DNA from: Wocania_A spongiicola
GTDB taxonomy: Bacteria > Bacteroidota > Bacteroidia > Flavobacteriales > Flavobacteriaceae
Reading direction: 5' to 3'
Assembly: GCF_023502325.1 (NCBI RefSeq)
Contig: NZ_JAMFLZ010000004.1
Coordinates: 310,001 to 374,000, forward strand
Length of the DNA stretch: 64,000 nt
In this document: positions 43,512-54,900 of the stretch, one piece after another
Numbering within the stretch: position 1 is the stretch's first letter
Layout: each line of letters opens with the position of its first letter
Made by a program: the position numbers and the translations under genes
Notes under the pieces: model-generated
What the model was told of the DNA's origin: nothing
The model's input: only the letters and a program-made list of their open reading frames with translations
Database searches by the model: none

Positions 43512-44789
43512 TTAATAACCATATTTATCTTTCCAACGTTGTTTTAAAAATTCACGATGTGCGTTTTCTCTAGCATTATTCCCAGGATCGTAAAGCTTAG
43601 AGTTTTTTATTTCATCTGGTAAAAATTCTTGATTTGCAAAGTTTGAGTCGTAATTATGTGCGTATTTATAATTGTCGCCATAACCAAGCTCTTTCATGAG
43701 TTTTGTTGGTGCATTTCTAACTTCCAAGGGCACACTTAAATCGCCAGTTTCTTTAACCAATTGTTGTGCCTTCCCAATAGCCATGTAAGCGGCATTACTT
43801 TTTGGAGAACACGCTAAATATGTAGCACACTGGCTTAAAATAATTCTAGATTCTGGGTATCCAATTGTTGATACTGCTTGAAATGTATTGTTAGCAATAA
43901 CTAAAGCTGTTGGGTTTGCGTTACCAATATCTTCGCTAGCGAGAATAAGTAAGCGGCGCGCTATAAATTTTACATCTTCACCACCTTCTACCATGCGAGC
44001 TAACCAATAAACAGCAGCATTTGGATCGCTACCACGAATAGACTTTATAAATGCTGAAATAATATCGTAATGTTGTTCGCCTGTTTTATCGTATCGTACC
44101 GTATTATTCTGGATTTTTTTTAAAACGGTCTCATCAGTAACTTCAACAGTATTGGTACTATACGAATTTACAATAAGCTCAAAAATATTAAGTAGTTTTC
44201 TAGCATCGCCACCAGATAGCTTTAAAAGAGCATTAGTTTCTTTTAAAGTAATGTTTTTTTTAGAAATTAATTCATCTTTTTCAATGGCACGTTTTAAAAG
44301 AGTTTCTAAATCTTTTTTGTTAAAAGCATTTAAAATATAAACCTGACAACGAGATAAAAGCGCAGAAATTACTTCAAAACTAGGGTTTTCGGTGGTTGCT
44401 CCAATTAATGTGATCCAACCTTTTTCAACAGCTTGTAGTAACGAATCTTGCTGAGATTTACTAAACCTATGAATTTCGTCAATAAATAAAATTGGGTTTT
44501 TGGTAGTAAACAAACCGCCACTTTGTTTAGCTTTATTAATAACATCTCGAATATCTTTAACGCCCGAGTTTATAGCACTAAGCGTATAAAATGGTCTGCC
44601 AGATTCGGTAGCTATAATGTTAGCAAGAGTTGTTTTTCCAGTACCAGGTGGCCCCCAAAAAATCATTGAAGGAATTAATCCTTGCTTAATATGCTGTGTT
44701 AAAGAACCATGTTTGCCAACCAAATGGGTTTGACTCACATAATCTTCTAAAGTTTTAGGTCTTAAACGTTCAGCTAAAGGCTCATTCAT
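43512..44789 (-). CDS. rarA: Replication-associated recombination protein RarA (AAA ATPase)
   Basis: The 425-residue protein has the RarA/MgsA/WRNIP1 layout: an N-terminal PLAERLRPKTLEDYVSQTHLVG, Walker A GPPGTGKT at 46-53, Walker B LFIDEIHRFSKSQQD and sensor 1 IGATTENPSFEV. Its C-terminus contains YDIISAFIKSIRGSDPNAAVYWLARM and the LPDEI region. It loads or stabilises replication forks in the cytoplasm. All the expected ATPase residues are seen. The gene is monocistronic. Confidence 0.95.
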   Translation of the reverse strand: MNEPLAERLRPKTLEDYVSQTHLVGKHGSLTQHIKQGLIPSMIFWGPPGTGKTTLANIIATESGRPFYTLSAINSGVKDIRDVINKAKQSGGLFTTKNPILFIDEIHRFSKSQQDSLLQAVEKGWITLIGATTENPSFEVISALLSRCQVYILNAFNKKDLETLLKRAIEKDELISKKNITLKETNALLKLSGGDARKLLNIFELIVNSYSTNTVEVTDETVLKKIQNNTVRYDKTGEQHYDIISAFIKSIRGSDPNAAVYWLARMVEGGEDVKFIARRLLILASEDIGNANPTALVIANNTFQAVSTIGYPESRIILSQCATYLACSPKSNAAYMAIGKAQQLVKETGDLSVPLEVRNAPTKLMKELGYGDNYKYAHNYDSNFANQEFLPDEIKNSKLYDPGNNARENAHREFLKQRWKDKYGY

Positions 44790-44974
44790 AATGTAAAATT
44801 AAAGTAATTTTTTCGTTTTGAGCATGCCCTAAAGAAAATTCGGGGTAGTGTTTTTTAGCACAATCTTTTTTTTTGGCCTCAAAAAAGGATTTTCTTTACA
44901 ATCATTCATGCACACATATCTGCCATTTTAGCATTAAAATAAAACATGGTTAACTATTTGCTATATTTATTTCA

Positions 44975-45700
44975 ATGAATAATAAAGAACATTTTAAATT
45001 TTCAACAGGGGTAGTTGCTTACCCTATATTATTTGTATTAATAATATGGATTGTGTTTTGGGCCGAGGTGCGTTTTGGGTTTAATTTCAGTAAATATGGA
45101 GTTTATCCTCAAACTTTAAAAGGGCTAAGAGGTATTGTTTTAAGTCCGTTTATTCATGGTGATATTCAGCATATTTATCATAACACCATTCCATTATTGG
45201 TTTTATCAACGTCTTTGTTTTATTTCTATAGACCAATAGCTTGGAAGGTATTGGTTTTTGGAATTTTACTTTCAGGGTTTTTTACTTGGTGTATTGGAAG
45301 ACCATCATATCATATTGGCATTAGCGGATTAATTTATGTTTTAGTTAGTTTTACTTTTTTTAAAGGTGTTTTTGCTAAACATTATAGACTGATTGCTTTA
45401 TCGTTATTAGTGGTATTTCTTTATGGGAGCATGATTTGGTATGCTATACCCATTGAAAAAGGGATTTCTTGGGAAGGACATCTATCTGGTTTAATTACAG
45501 GTTTATTATTTGCTTTGTTTTTTAGAAAAGAAATAGCAAAACCTAAAAAATATGTTTGGGAGCAAGAGGGTTATAATGAAGATAACGACCCTTTTTTAAA
45601 GCACTTTGATGATGATGGAAATTTTATTGAACAACTAGAATCTGATGAAAGTCAAGAATCATCAACTATAAGTTATACTTTTAAAGAAAATAAAAAATAA
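44975..45700 (+). CDS. Rhomboid-family intramembrane serine protease
   Basis: The 241-residue protein has six predicted membrane segments and the rhomboid catalytic pair: Ser117 in HIGISGLIY and His169 in WEGHLSGLITG. HIYHNTIP (Asn70) supplies the oxyanion residue. It cleaves membrane proteins within the bilayer. A charged C-terminal tail of about 55 residues (ending YTFKENKK) follows the last helix; it holds an acidic stretch DDDGNFIEQLESDE whose role is unknown. It converges with rlmB, with two bases between stops. Confidence 0.9.
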   Translation: MNNKEHFKFSTGVVAYPILFVLIIWIVFWAEVRFGFNFSKYGVYPQTLKGLRGIVLSPFIHGDIQHIYHNTIPLLVLSTSLFYFYRPIAWKVLVFGILLSGFFTWCIGRPSYHIGISGLIYVLVSFTFFKGVFAKHYRLIALSLLVVFLYGSMIWYAIPIEKGISWEGHLSGLITGLLFALFFRKEIAKPKKYVWEQEGYNEDNDPFLKHFDDDGNFIEQLESDESQESSTISYTFKENKK

Positions 45701-45702
45701 GA

Positions 45703-46446
45703 TTAGTTTTTATCTATGCGTTGCCTAACAGCTTCATATAAAAAAGCACCACAAGCTACAGATACATTTAGCGATTCAATATCTCCTAATAGAGGTAATT
45801 TGGCTTTTGCATCAACCACTTTTAAAGTAGATGGATTGATACCTCGACCTTCAGAGCCCATAATAATTGCACAAGGCTCTGTAAATGAAACATCGTATAA
45901 AGTATCATTAGTTTTTTCAGTAGCTGCAATTACTTTTATACCAGATGCTTGCATGTAAAATACAGCATCTTTTATATGATCTACTTTGCAAATAGGAATT
46001 TTAAATACTGCTCCAGCACTTGTTTTAATAGTATCTCCGTTTACAGGAGCACCACCTTTTTTTTGTATTACTATACCATTAACTCCAGTACATTCTGCAG
46101 TTCTAATGATTGCTCCAAAATTTCGGACATCACTTAATTGATCTAACAACAAGAATAATGGTGTTTTTCCAGATTCAATAACACTTAAAACTAAAGTTTC
46201 AAGATTATGAAATTCAATTGGTGAAATTTGAGCAACAACACCTTGGTGGTTCTTTTTTGTTAAACGATTAAGTTTTTCAATAGGAACGTAAGATTTGTTA
46301 ATAGATTTTCTATTTAATAAGGATTCTAATTCACTAAATAATTCACCTTTTAGGCCCTTTTGAAGAAAAGCTTTATCTATGTTTTTGCCAGCATTTATAG
46401 CTTCTATCACTGCTCTTATGCCAAAAATTTGAGTTTGATCTTGCAT
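45703..46446 (-). CDS. rlmB: 23S rRNA (guanosine-2'-O)-methyltransferase RlmB (SpoU family)
   Basis: The 247-residue protein has an N-terminal substrate-binding domain (FGIRAVIEAINAGKNIDKAF) and a SpoU knot with LLLDQLSDVRNFGAIIRTAE, IIMGSEGRGI and LPLLGDIESLNVSVACGAFLYEAVRQR. This matches RlmB, which methylates G2251 of 23S rRNA. A TrmH-type tRNA enzyme is the main alternative, but the N-terminal domain and final motif favour RlmB. Confidence 0.9.
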   Translation of the reverse strand: MQDQTQIFGIRAVIEAINAGKNIDKAFLQKGLKGELFSELESLLNRKSINKSYVPIEKLNRLTKKNHQGVVAQISPIEFHNLETLVLSVIESGKTPLFLLLDQLSDVRNFGAIIRTAECTGVNGIVIQKKGGAPVNGDTIKTSAGAVFKIPICKVDHIKDAVFYMQASGIKVIAATEKTNDTLYDVSFTEPCAIIMGSEGRGINPSTLKVVDAKAKLPLLGDIESLNVSVACGAFLYEAVRQRIDKN

Positions 46447-46648
46447 GGGGTAAATGTATAAAAAAGTTATTGGTCTAAGAAGTTTAACTTACAAAGAGTT
46501 TATTTTGCGCTCCAGAGCCTTTGTGTTAACTTTAATCGATATTTTGACCATAAAAAAGTAGAAATTAGAGGCAAAAAACCTTTAAGCCTCTTATAATCAG
46601 AGCAAATATGACTATATTTACAATAGTCAATCAAAATTAATCAAAAAA

Positions 46649-49402
46649 TTGAAAACTAAGTTATTATTTATAATATTAGGATTTAGCGTATGCTTTGTTT
46701 TTTCTCAAAAACAATCAGCAAATTGGTATTTCGGAGAATTTGCAGGTCTTAATTTTAATACTCCAAATCCTACTCCTCTTTTAGATGGACAATTAATTAC
46801 AAAAGAAGGTTGTGCTACTATTTCTGACCCTAACGGAAATTTGTTGTTTTATACAGATGGCGTTACAGTTTGGGATAGGCGTCATCAAATTATGCCTAAT
46901 GGTCAAGGACTTTTAGGACACAGCTCTAGTACAGAATCTGCCTTAATAGTTCCTAAACCAGGAAGTACCTCAAAGTATTATTTGTTTACTATTGATAAAC
47001 CAAGTTACTATTTAACAGAAGGAGAACCCATTGATGGGGTTAATTACTCTGAGGTTGATTTGTCATTAAATAGTAGTTTTGGAGATATTGTTCCTGGAGT
47101 TAAAAACATGCATTTAGTAACTTATGATGTTAATGATGCTACACAAAACGAATATAAATCTTCAGAAAAAATCACTGCGGTTTCGCATAGTGATGGGAGT
47201 TCTGTTTGGGTTATTACTCAATTTATGGACAAGTTTTATTCGTTTCTAATTGATGGAAATGGAGTTAATGAAACCCCAGTTATATCTACCGTGTCGCAAA
47301 TGGTTCGACCAGTTTTTAATAGTGACGGTGCGAATATCAGTGCTATTGGTTATTTGAAGGCCTCACCAGATGGAAAGAAAGTTGCTATTGCACATAGTTC
47401 TACTAACATTGGTGGTGGAGGACCAAGATCTCCAAGAAGAGAGTCTGGAAGGGTTTTGTTATATGATTTTAATAACACAACAGGAATAGTTGCTAATGAT
47501 AATATTATAATTGATAATACATACCCTTATGGTGTTGAGTTTTCACCAAATTCAAAATTGTTATATATTACTAATAACGTGTTTGATGATAATAACATTT
47601 TCGATCATAGTCACGTTTATCAGTATAATTTAGAAAGCTCTGACATAGTAGGATCTAGAGAAGTTATTAGTAATTCTCAAAATGTAGCAGGGGCATTGCA
47701 ATTAGCAATAAACGGTAAGATATATAGAGCAGGGTTTAGGTCTTCTTCAGTTGGTTTAAGTTTATCGGTTATTAATAACCCTAATGAAATTGGGAATGCT
47801 GCAGGATATTCGGAAAATTCTGTTGATTTGGGAGGCAAAGCTGTTCAGTTAGGGCTTCCTCCATTTGTACAATCTATATTCTTGTATACTTTTGATTTTG
47901 AAGATACTTGTTTAGGTGATCAAACTCATTTTTTCGTCACTTCTGAAGAACCTTATGACAGTGTGCTTTGGGATTTTGGGGATGGACAAACATCGACACT
48001 TATAGAACCATTGCACGCCTATGCACAATCAGGTGTCTATACTGTTAGTTTAACCATGTATTTAAATGGTATTGAACAAGGTCCCTTTTTAAAACAAGTA
48101 ATAATTTCTCAACCACCAGATGTATTGCAAACAACTTTTGATTTAATTCAATGTGATTCTGCTGACAATAACCCTAACGATGGAATAGCTCCATTTAATT
48201 TACAACTAGCTAATGCTCCTTTGAGCTTGTATACTCAAGAAGCGATTCAAGTTTATTATTATTACTCAATGGCAGATGCTATTAATGATTTAGATAATTC
48301 TAACTCTATTGATGAAATTTACACGAATCAATATCAAGGAGAAATATTACATGCCAAAGTATTTAAAACAAATACGGATTGTTTTAGTATGGCAACAGTA
48401 AGATTAAATACAACTCAGGCAGTAGATATTAGTACTCATGAATTGGGAGCTTGTGACCCTGATGAAGATAACTTTGCTGATTTTGACTTAGAATCAGAAG
48501 GTTTAAGAATTGCAACAGCATTAAATTTACCAACTAATGTTACAATTTCGTTTCATGATGATGAAAATGATGCAGCTATAGGTATTGATGCGCTTCCTAG
48601 TATTTATACATCATCAGATAGAACAGTATACATAAGAGTTGAAAGTGATAACGCATGTTATGGAACAGGGGTTTTAAATTTAGAAGTAAGATCATTTCCT
48701 CAATTAGAAGATCAAGTTATAAATGTATGCCTTTCAGATTTCCCGATATCGATTAATGCTGGACTTAATGCTAGCCAAGTAAATAGTTATGATTATAGTT
48801 GGAGTACAAATCAAAATTTAGATGAAATTTTGATTTCTCAAGCTGGTATTTATACGGTTAATGTTATTGATCCTTTGCTTAACTGCGAAGATTCTGTGAC
48901 TATTACTGTTAACCAAAACGAAATACCTATTATACAAGATTTAGTTATAAATGATAGAAACTTAACTGTTGTTCTAGATAATAATAGCGAGAATTTTGTT
49001 TACGCAGTTAATGATGAATTTGGTGCTTACCAAGACAGTAATTCTTTTTTAAATTTACCTCATGGAAAGCATACGCTTTATATTATGGATGGTTTGAATT
49101 GTGAAAGAATTTCGAGAGATTTTTATATACTAGGATTTCCTAAGTATTTTACTCCAAATAATGATAGCTCTAATGATACATGGAACGTAGCAGGTTTAGA
49201 CCCTACATTATTTGATTCACAACTGTTAACTGTAGAAATCTATAATCGTTATGGAAAGCTTTTAAAAACATTTAACCCAAACCAATCTATTGGTTGGAAT
49301 GGTGAGTTTAATGGTAACCTTTTAACTGATGACGATTATTGGTATTGTTTAAAACTTCCTAATGGGGAAGAATTTAGAGGTCATTTCTCATTAAAAAGAT
49401 AA
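46649..49402 (+). CDS. Large secreted protein with PKD domain and type B T9SS sorting domain
   Basis: The 917-residue protein (TTG start) has a signal peptide (LLFIILGFSVCFVFSQ). A propeller-like N-terminal half with repeated strands follows (ANWYFGEFAGLNF, GNLLFYTDGVTVWDRRHQIM, KYYLFTID). A PKD domain is near 430-490 (SVLWDFGDGQTSTLIEP). The C-terminal 85 residues (PKYFTPNNDSSNDTWNV, VEIYNRYGKLLKTF, YWYCLKLPNGEEFRGHFSLKR) form the gliding-motility-type CTD that directs export by the type IX system. It probably sits on the cell surface. Function beyond that is unknown. Confidence 0.9.
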   Translation: MKTKLLFIILGFSVCFVFSQKQSANWYFGEFAGLNFNTPNPTPLLDGQLITKEGCATISDPNGNLLFYTDGVTVWDRRHQIMPNGQGLLGHSSSTESALIVPKPGSTSKYYLFTIDKPSYYLTEGEPIDGVNYSEVDLSLNSSFGDIVPGVKNMHLVTYDVNDATQNEYKSSEKITAVSHSDGSSVWVITQFMDKFYSFLIDGNGVNETPVISTVSQMVRPVFNSDGANISAIGYLKASPDGKKVAIAHSSTNIGGGGPRSPRRESGRVLLYDFNNTTGIVANDNIIIDNTYPYGVEFSPNSKLLYITNNVFDDNNIFDHSHVYQYNLESSDIVGSREVISNSQNVAGALQLAINGKIYRAGFRSSSVGLSLSVINNPNEIGNAAGYSENSVDLGGKAVQLGLPPFVQSIFLYTFDFEDTCLGDQTHFFVTSEEPYDSVLWDFGDGQTSTLIEPLHAYAQSGVYTVSLTMYLNGIEQGPFLKQVIISQPPDVLQTTFDLIQCDSADNNPNDGIAPFNLQLANAPLSLYTQEAIQVYYYYSMADAINDLDNSNSIDEIYTNQYQGEILHAKVFKTNTDCFSMATVRLNTTQAVDISTHELGACDPDEDNFADFDLESEGLRIATALNLPTNVTISFHDDENDAAIGIDALPSIYTSSDRTVYIRVESDNACYGTGVLNLEVRSFPQLEDQVINVCLSDFPISINAGLNASQVNSYDYSWSTNQNLDEILISQAGIYTVNVIDPLLNCEDSVTITVNQNEIPIIQDLVINDRNLTVVLDNNSENFVYAVNDEFGAYQDSNSFLNLPHGKHTLYIMDGLNCERISRDFYILGFPKYFTPNNDSSNDTWNVAGLDPTLFDSQLLTVEIYNRYGKLLKTFNPNQSIGWNGEFNGNLLTDDDYWYCLKLPNGEEFRGHFSLKR

Positions 49403-49427
49403 TAGTTTTATAAGTAGAGAATTGTTA

Positions 49428-50426
49428 TTAATGGTAAACTAATTCTTTAAATATATCTTTAAAAGCCCATTCAGCTGCCACGTAAGACTTTGGACTGTCT
49501 AGTTTTTGACCTTGTCTATTACCCGAAACAGCATACCCAAAGGCATCCCATATATTGCCTTCATTATCTGTAAGTACATTAGGGAATTCGCTTGTATCTA
49601 ATGCAGTGAATGTTAAATTACTTGGTAAATAAAATGCGTTAAAGTAAACTTTTTCTTTACTACCCACAACAATTACATTTTTACTGTTTACAGAGGTATA
49701 ATCTATTTCTATTCCGTTTGCAAAATTACTATAGCTAAATAAATGTACTATGTCATCAAATACATGTTCATGCATTACACCTAACAAATTATTAAAATCT
49801 ATCGGAACAGGTGTCTCATCACAATTGCAATTTGCAACATCAGGATGATTAAATACCATTGCATCAGGAAAATATGTTTTAACTCCGAGCCAGTAAGATT
49901 CAATAATGTTATAAGTATTTAACCTTATATCTTTAGTAGATTCTCTAAGACCACGTATAGCCATCTGCGACCAATAATAATTTAAATCTGCATCAGTAGC
50001 GATAAGGTTGTCTTTGTACAAAAAACCAGAGGCTTTCATTGTAATGGTTTCTCCGTTGGGCAACCTTCTGTCAAAAGATAAAGCACTTTCTGTTATTGGA
50101 CAATAAGTTATAGCCAAAGGAATATCTCCAAACGTATCGTTTATAACTTCAAAATTATTTGTGTAATCATAAGGATAAGCATAAACTTGTCCATTTATTT
50201 TTAAAAGTGCAAGCCTAGAATTGTCATTTAAAAAACCAGTAGCATCAATTTCTGATATACTTTTATAATCTGGGTTTTCTTTTATTTCATATGATCCGCC
50301 TCCAGCAATATCCGTTTTTGGAACGCACCATAAATTGTCTGCGACTTCATCTGTATTATCTTTTACGCTAGTTTCTGTTGAACAATTAACTAGTAAAATG
50401 AAAGTTAATATTATGAATCGTTTCAT
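49428..50426 (-). CDS. DUF3179 lipoprotein
   Basis: The 332-residue protein has a lipoprotein signal ending LLVNC (Cys15). It contains the DUF3179 features LKINGQVYAYPYDYTNNFEVINDTFGD (in parts), LAITYCPITESALSFDR and GFLYKDNLIATDADLNYYWSQM. Its Cys residue (TYCP) and two acidic patches are typical of this family. The function is unknown; members are often annotated as secreted proteins of cofactor or metal metabolism without proof. It follows the SusD gene on the same strand, but a terminator lies between them. Confidence 0.85.
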   Translation of the reverse strand: MKRFIILTFILLVNCSTETSVKDNTDEVADNLWCVPKTDIAGGGSYEIKENPDYKSISEIDATGFLNDNSRLALLKINGQVYAYPYDYTNNFEVINDTFGDIPLAITYCPITESALSFDRRLPNGETITMKASGFLYKDNLIATDADLNYYWSQMAIRGLRESTKDIRLNTYNIIESYWLGVKTYFPDAMVFNHPDVANCNCDETPVPIDFNNLLGVMHEHVFDDIVHLFSYSNFANGIEIDYTSVNSKNVIVVGSKEKVYFNAFYLPSNLTFTALDTSEFPNVLTDNEGNIWDAFGYAVSGNRQGQKLDSPKSYVAAEWAFKDIFKELVYH

Positions 50427-50472
50427 ATTTAATACATTTATATTTAAGTCGGTGTTTGTAAATGCTTCTTAC

Positions 50473-50510
50473 AAAAAAAGCCCTATAAGTTATGTAACTT
50501 ACAGGGCTTT
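50473..50510 (-). terminator. Terminator after the susD-like gene
   Basis: On the minus strand AAAGCCCT, then AAGTT/AACTT, pairs with AGGGCTTT and is followed by seven T. The stem has inner mismatches but the arms are exact. Confidence 0.8.
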
Positions 50511-50533
50511 AAATATTTATAAAGGAACTAAAA

Positions 50534-51961
50534 CTAGTTTACATCCCAGAATAATTTTGTTTGTTGTGAATCTCCACCAATGGCAGTAGATGCAGCAGTC
50601 CAATTATCCTCATTTAAGTTTTGTTCATCAATTGGATATGTATATCTGTAAGGTAATGGATTTCCTTGATCAACTGGAAGTTGAAAAGTTGGAGTGTCAT
50701 ATCTTCTCCATGCAGTAAATCCTTCAAACCCTCTGTTGTACATTGCTATCCATAATTGGTTACCAATTTTTTCTTTATCAGTACCAGGAGCAGTAGCCCA
50801 AGCTACATCTGGATTAGCCATATATGTAGCTAAATCGCTTGCACCCCAATTATCAAAAGATGCCATAATTCCATTGTTATAATGCTGTTCAGCTGTACCA
50901 CCAACAGACCATCCTTCTAGAGCAGCTTCAGCTAAGTAAAAAGATACTTCAGCGAAATCTAGTAATGAAGCAGGGTTAGTTGCTTCATAGATTGGATCAC
51001 CAAAATGAGTATGTGAAGCAAAACTAGCTACTGTACCAAAATTTCCACCAGTATAAACACCAGCACCTAAGTTATCGTCAAAATAAACTGCTCTCCTTGG
51101 ATCATCAAGATTATTCATGAAATTAACAATAGTGTTTGCAGGAATATGATCAGAACGACCAGATTGAACTATATCAACCCAAACAGGGTTGGTGTTAGGT
51201 GTTGTACCTTCGTACTGTATAGTTGCATTATCAGCATTTGATGTAAATGCACCTCCACTGTATCCAGCTAAAATTGTTGATTGAGCTAACGAAGGGTTAA
51301 CATCTACAAGGCGGTTACCTATACGAATTAATAAAGAGTTTGCAAATTTCACCCAACCAGCAGAGTTACCTCCGTATAATTGGTCCGATCCACTATAACC
51401 AGATCCGCTTAATCCAGAAATTGCAGCTGTTAAACGTGTAATTAAATCTGAATAAATTGTTGCAGCATCGTCATATTTTGGTAATGCAATATCTCCTAAA
51501 GCTTCACTGTAAGGAATATCTCCCCAAGTATCAACCATTTGTTGGAATGTATATACCATTAAAACTTCAGCTTGAGAAACTCTAGCACTTTGCTCAGACC
51601 CGCTTAAAGTAGCATCAGCCATAGCAACTTCTTTAGAAGTTTGTAAATCTAGTAATACATCTCTGTACATTTCAGACCAGTGGTAACCAGGAATTGTTCT
51701 AGTTACTAAATCAAAGTTTGGTTCTTCTGTATATGTAGTTGTTGTACTATATTGTGCAAAAAATCTAAAACTATTACGGTTTACATTAATTTGCGTCATT
51801 TGATCAATTAAACTCTTAGTAGCAGAATTAAATAAAAAGTCTGCAGCAACTTGAGTTGGATTCTTTGGATCTCTGTTTAAGTTTTCGTATTGCTCATCAC
51901 TTTTACAAGATGTTAACACAATAACTACAGAGAGAACAGCTGTTAATAATATTTTTTTCAT
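50534..51961 (-). CDS. SusD/RagB-family nutrient-binding lipoprotein
   Basis: The 475-residue lipoprotein (VLTSC, Cys19) shows SusD-like signatures, including the opening ENLNRDPKNPTQVAADFLFNSA, the helix-rich MVYTFQQMVDTWGDIPYSEALG region and a C-terminal FTAWRRYDTPTFQLP. It matches the SusD-like group 2 that pairs with large TonB-dependent receptors. It forms the lid of the SusC channel next to it and captures the ligand at the cell surface. The adjacent genes encode no glycoside hydrolase or peptidase. Twelve bases separate it from the susC-like gene. Confidence 0.9.
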   Translation of the reverse strand: MKKILLTAVLSVVIVLTSCKSDEQYENLNRDPKNPTQVAADFLFNSATKSLIDQMTQINVNRNSFRFFAQYSTTTTYTEEPNFDLVTRTIPGYHWSEMYRDVLLDLQTSKEVAMADATLSGSEQSARVSQAEVLMVYTFQQMVDTWGDIPYSEALGDIALPKYDDAATIYSDLITRLTAAISGLSGSGYSGSDQLYGGNSAGWVKFANSLLIRIGNRLVDVNPSLAQSTILAGYSGGAFTSNADNATIQYEGTTPNTNPVWVDIVQSGRSDHIPANTIVNFMNNLDDPRRAVYFDDNLGAGVYTGGNFGTVASFASHTHFGDPIYEATNPASLLDFAEVSFYLAEAALEGWSVGGTAEQHYNNGIMASFDNWGASDLATYMANPDVAWATAPGTDKEKIGNQLWIAMYNRGFEGFTAWRRYDTPTFQLPVDQGNPLPYRYTYPIDEQNLNEDNWTAASTAIGGDSQQTKLFWDVN

Positions 51962-51972
51962 TTTCTCTTTTT

Positions 51973-54900
51973 TTAAAATTGTAATTTAATACTTGCTCCT
52001 ATTTCTTTAACAGCAGGATATGATCCTGATTGATTTCCTTGGAAATTACCAGCACTCAAACCAGCCTCTGGATCAGCATATGGTACATGTTTTTCAATTA
52101 TCCATAAGTTTCTTCCAATAAGAGATACCGAAGCAGAAGTAAATGGTAATTTATCTAAAATTTTAGAATCGAATTTATAAGATAAAGTAGCTTCACGTAA
52201 TTTTACATATCCTGCATCATAAACGTGATTAGCTTGTGGTTGACGGTAACCCCAAAGACCAGCAGATGTTGCTGAAGCTCTAATGTTATTAGGCGATCCA
52301 TCAGCCAAAACACCTTCGAAAAGAACACCACCACTATCAGCACCATAGTTTCCTGGAGTTCCAGTTACAGGATCTCTGTAAGGATTTCCTAACTCATTGT
52401 TACCAGCTGTAAAGTCATATAAACCAGTACCAAAACCGTAGTATGTATCTAATGAGAATATGTCTCCACCTTTTTGGATGTCAATTAAGAAACTTAAATT
52501 AAAGTTTTTGTATGTAAAGCTATTAAAAATACCAGCTTTCCAATCAGGGTTAATATCTCCAATATTATTGTTACTAGTTGCAGTTCTTAAATAGCGACCA
52601 TTAGTACCTATAGTTTTTTGTCCATTAGTATAAACAAAATCACGTCCTCTAATAGTTCCATAAGGCTGACCAACTACAGCGTTTATTGTAAGACCAGTTT
52701 GGAAACTAGCTAACTCTAAAGTATTAATACCATCAGCTAAAGATAAAACTTCACTTTCGTTTTTATCCCAGTTTAAAGAAAGGTTCCATTCAAAATCTTC
52801 ACTTTTTAATGGTGTTGCGTTAAGTTGTAACTCAATACCCTTGTTTTGAATTGTACCTGCATTTAAAAGTAATCTTGAATATCCAGTAGATCTAGTTACA
52901 GGAACTCGTGTAATTTGATCTTCATTTTTAGTATTAAAATATGTTACATCAAAACCAAGACGGTTATTTAAAAACTTCACTTCCATACCAACTTCCCAGT
53001 TTTTTTGAGTTTCTGGTTTTAAGTTTAAGTTGTTTTTATTAGTAGGATTTGATGCACTACCTGAGCCACCAAAAGGAGGGTTAATACCATAGGTGTTAAA
53101 TACTCTAAATGGAACAGTACCATTACCAACTGTACCATAATTGGCTCTTAATTTACCAAATGATAACCAATCTGCTTCAATAAGTTTAGAGAATAATAAA
53201 GTACCAGTAACAGACCAATAATTGTATGCATTTTTAGCTCTAGGTAAGCTAGAGTTACGGTCTCTTCTAAAAGTTCCTTCTATAAAAGCTGTATTATCAA
53301 AACCAAGGCTAGCACGACCAAATACACCATCTACCATTCTTGATGCTTCATATTCTGTAGGAGCATTTATTGGACTTACACTATTTGCTAAAGTATAAAC
53401 ACTAGCTAAGTTTAAACCGCCATTAGTAAGAGCATAAATATTACTCCAATCTTTTCTACTTAAATTCATTCCCACGGTTCCTTCTAAATTTAACTTTTCA
53501 GTCAAATCTCTATTAAAGTTAAGGAATAAATCATAGTTGTATTCAGAAACAGCATTATTAAACCTTGTGTATAAAGGAACATTAGAACTACCAACGTTAG
53601 TTCTTTCTTCTTGTAATTCAGTATACGTATCATACGTAAATCTACCCATGGCATTTAACCAATCGTTGATTTCATAATTTAAAACTACATTACCAAAAAA
53701 TCTTGAACGTGTATCTGTTTCAAAGTTTTCGTAAAAAGTCCAATATGGATTATCAGAATAAATAGGTGTTCTATTTGTATATGAATTAGGGTTCCAAGTA
53801 ATGTTTTCACGAGTAGCAAAATAAGCCTCTTGTTGTTCTTTAACATCAACATTAACTTGCCACCACTGTCTAAATTGTTGCATTACGTTGTTTGCATCGT
53901 AACCAGTACCGTAACGACCTCTACCATCAGTTTTAGTAAAAGTAAAAGAAGTAGATACAGATAATTTTTCACTTAAGTCTTGACTACCGTTGAAATTAAT
54001 ACTATTTCTTTTAATTTCACTATTAGGTAAGTTACCTTCTTGTAACATGTTTGTAAAACCTAATCTAAAAGAGCCAGTTTCGCTACCACCATCAAGAGAA
54101 ACAGAGTTAACTAAAGTGCTAGATGTTTCCCATATATAGTTAGGATCGTTTACACCAGCCAACCAAGGAGTTGGTTGTAAATAACCATCTAATTGAGGGT
54201 AAATACTATTCCATTGATAAACTAATAAGTTAGGATCGAACTCACCACCGTAAGATGCATCCTCTGTAAATGGAGTTGCTAAATCAACAGTTCCATCACC
54301 ATCAACATCAATATCATCAAAATATCCAGTTGATCCGTAGAATGGACCATAACCAGCACCATATTTCTTTTGATAAACTGGTAATGTAGACTTGTCTACC
54401 TCACCAACAGTAATACTAGAGTTTATTGTAACTCCTAATCCTTTTTTTCTTGCTCCTTTTTTTGTTGTAATCATAATTACACCATTAGCAGCACGAGATC
54501 CGTATAAAGCCGATGCAGCTGCACCTTTTAATACGTTGATTGATTCAATGTCGTCAGGGTTAATATCTGATGCGGCATTACCGTAATCGTAACCTCCTCT
54601 ACCACTAGTCTGAGATCTCTGCTCAGAAGCAATAGCTGTTACAATTTGGTTGTTAACGCCATTATCGATAGGAACACCATCAATAACAAATAAAGCTTGA
54701 TTGTTTCCAGAAATAGAAGCATTACCTCTAATAATTACTTGGGTAGAACCACCCATAGTACCTGAAGGCTTAATTTGCAGACCAGCTACTTTACCAGATA
54801 ATGAGTTTACAAAGTTTTGGCTTTTTACTGCTGATACAGCTTCACCTTTAACTTCTTGAGTGGCATAACCCAAACTCTTTTTATCTCTCTTAATACCTAA

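Noticed and set aside
44790..44974. Inverted repeat AAAGAAAAT/ATTTTCTTT between rarA and the rhomboid gene
   Set aside because: The arms are 49 bases apart and low in complexity; no regulator or terminator logic is visible.
46447..46648. Possible small repeat or terminator (AGAGGC/GCCTCT) upstream of the T9SS protein gene
   Set aside because: Only six pairs and no T run; the surrounding block has no second copy in the window.
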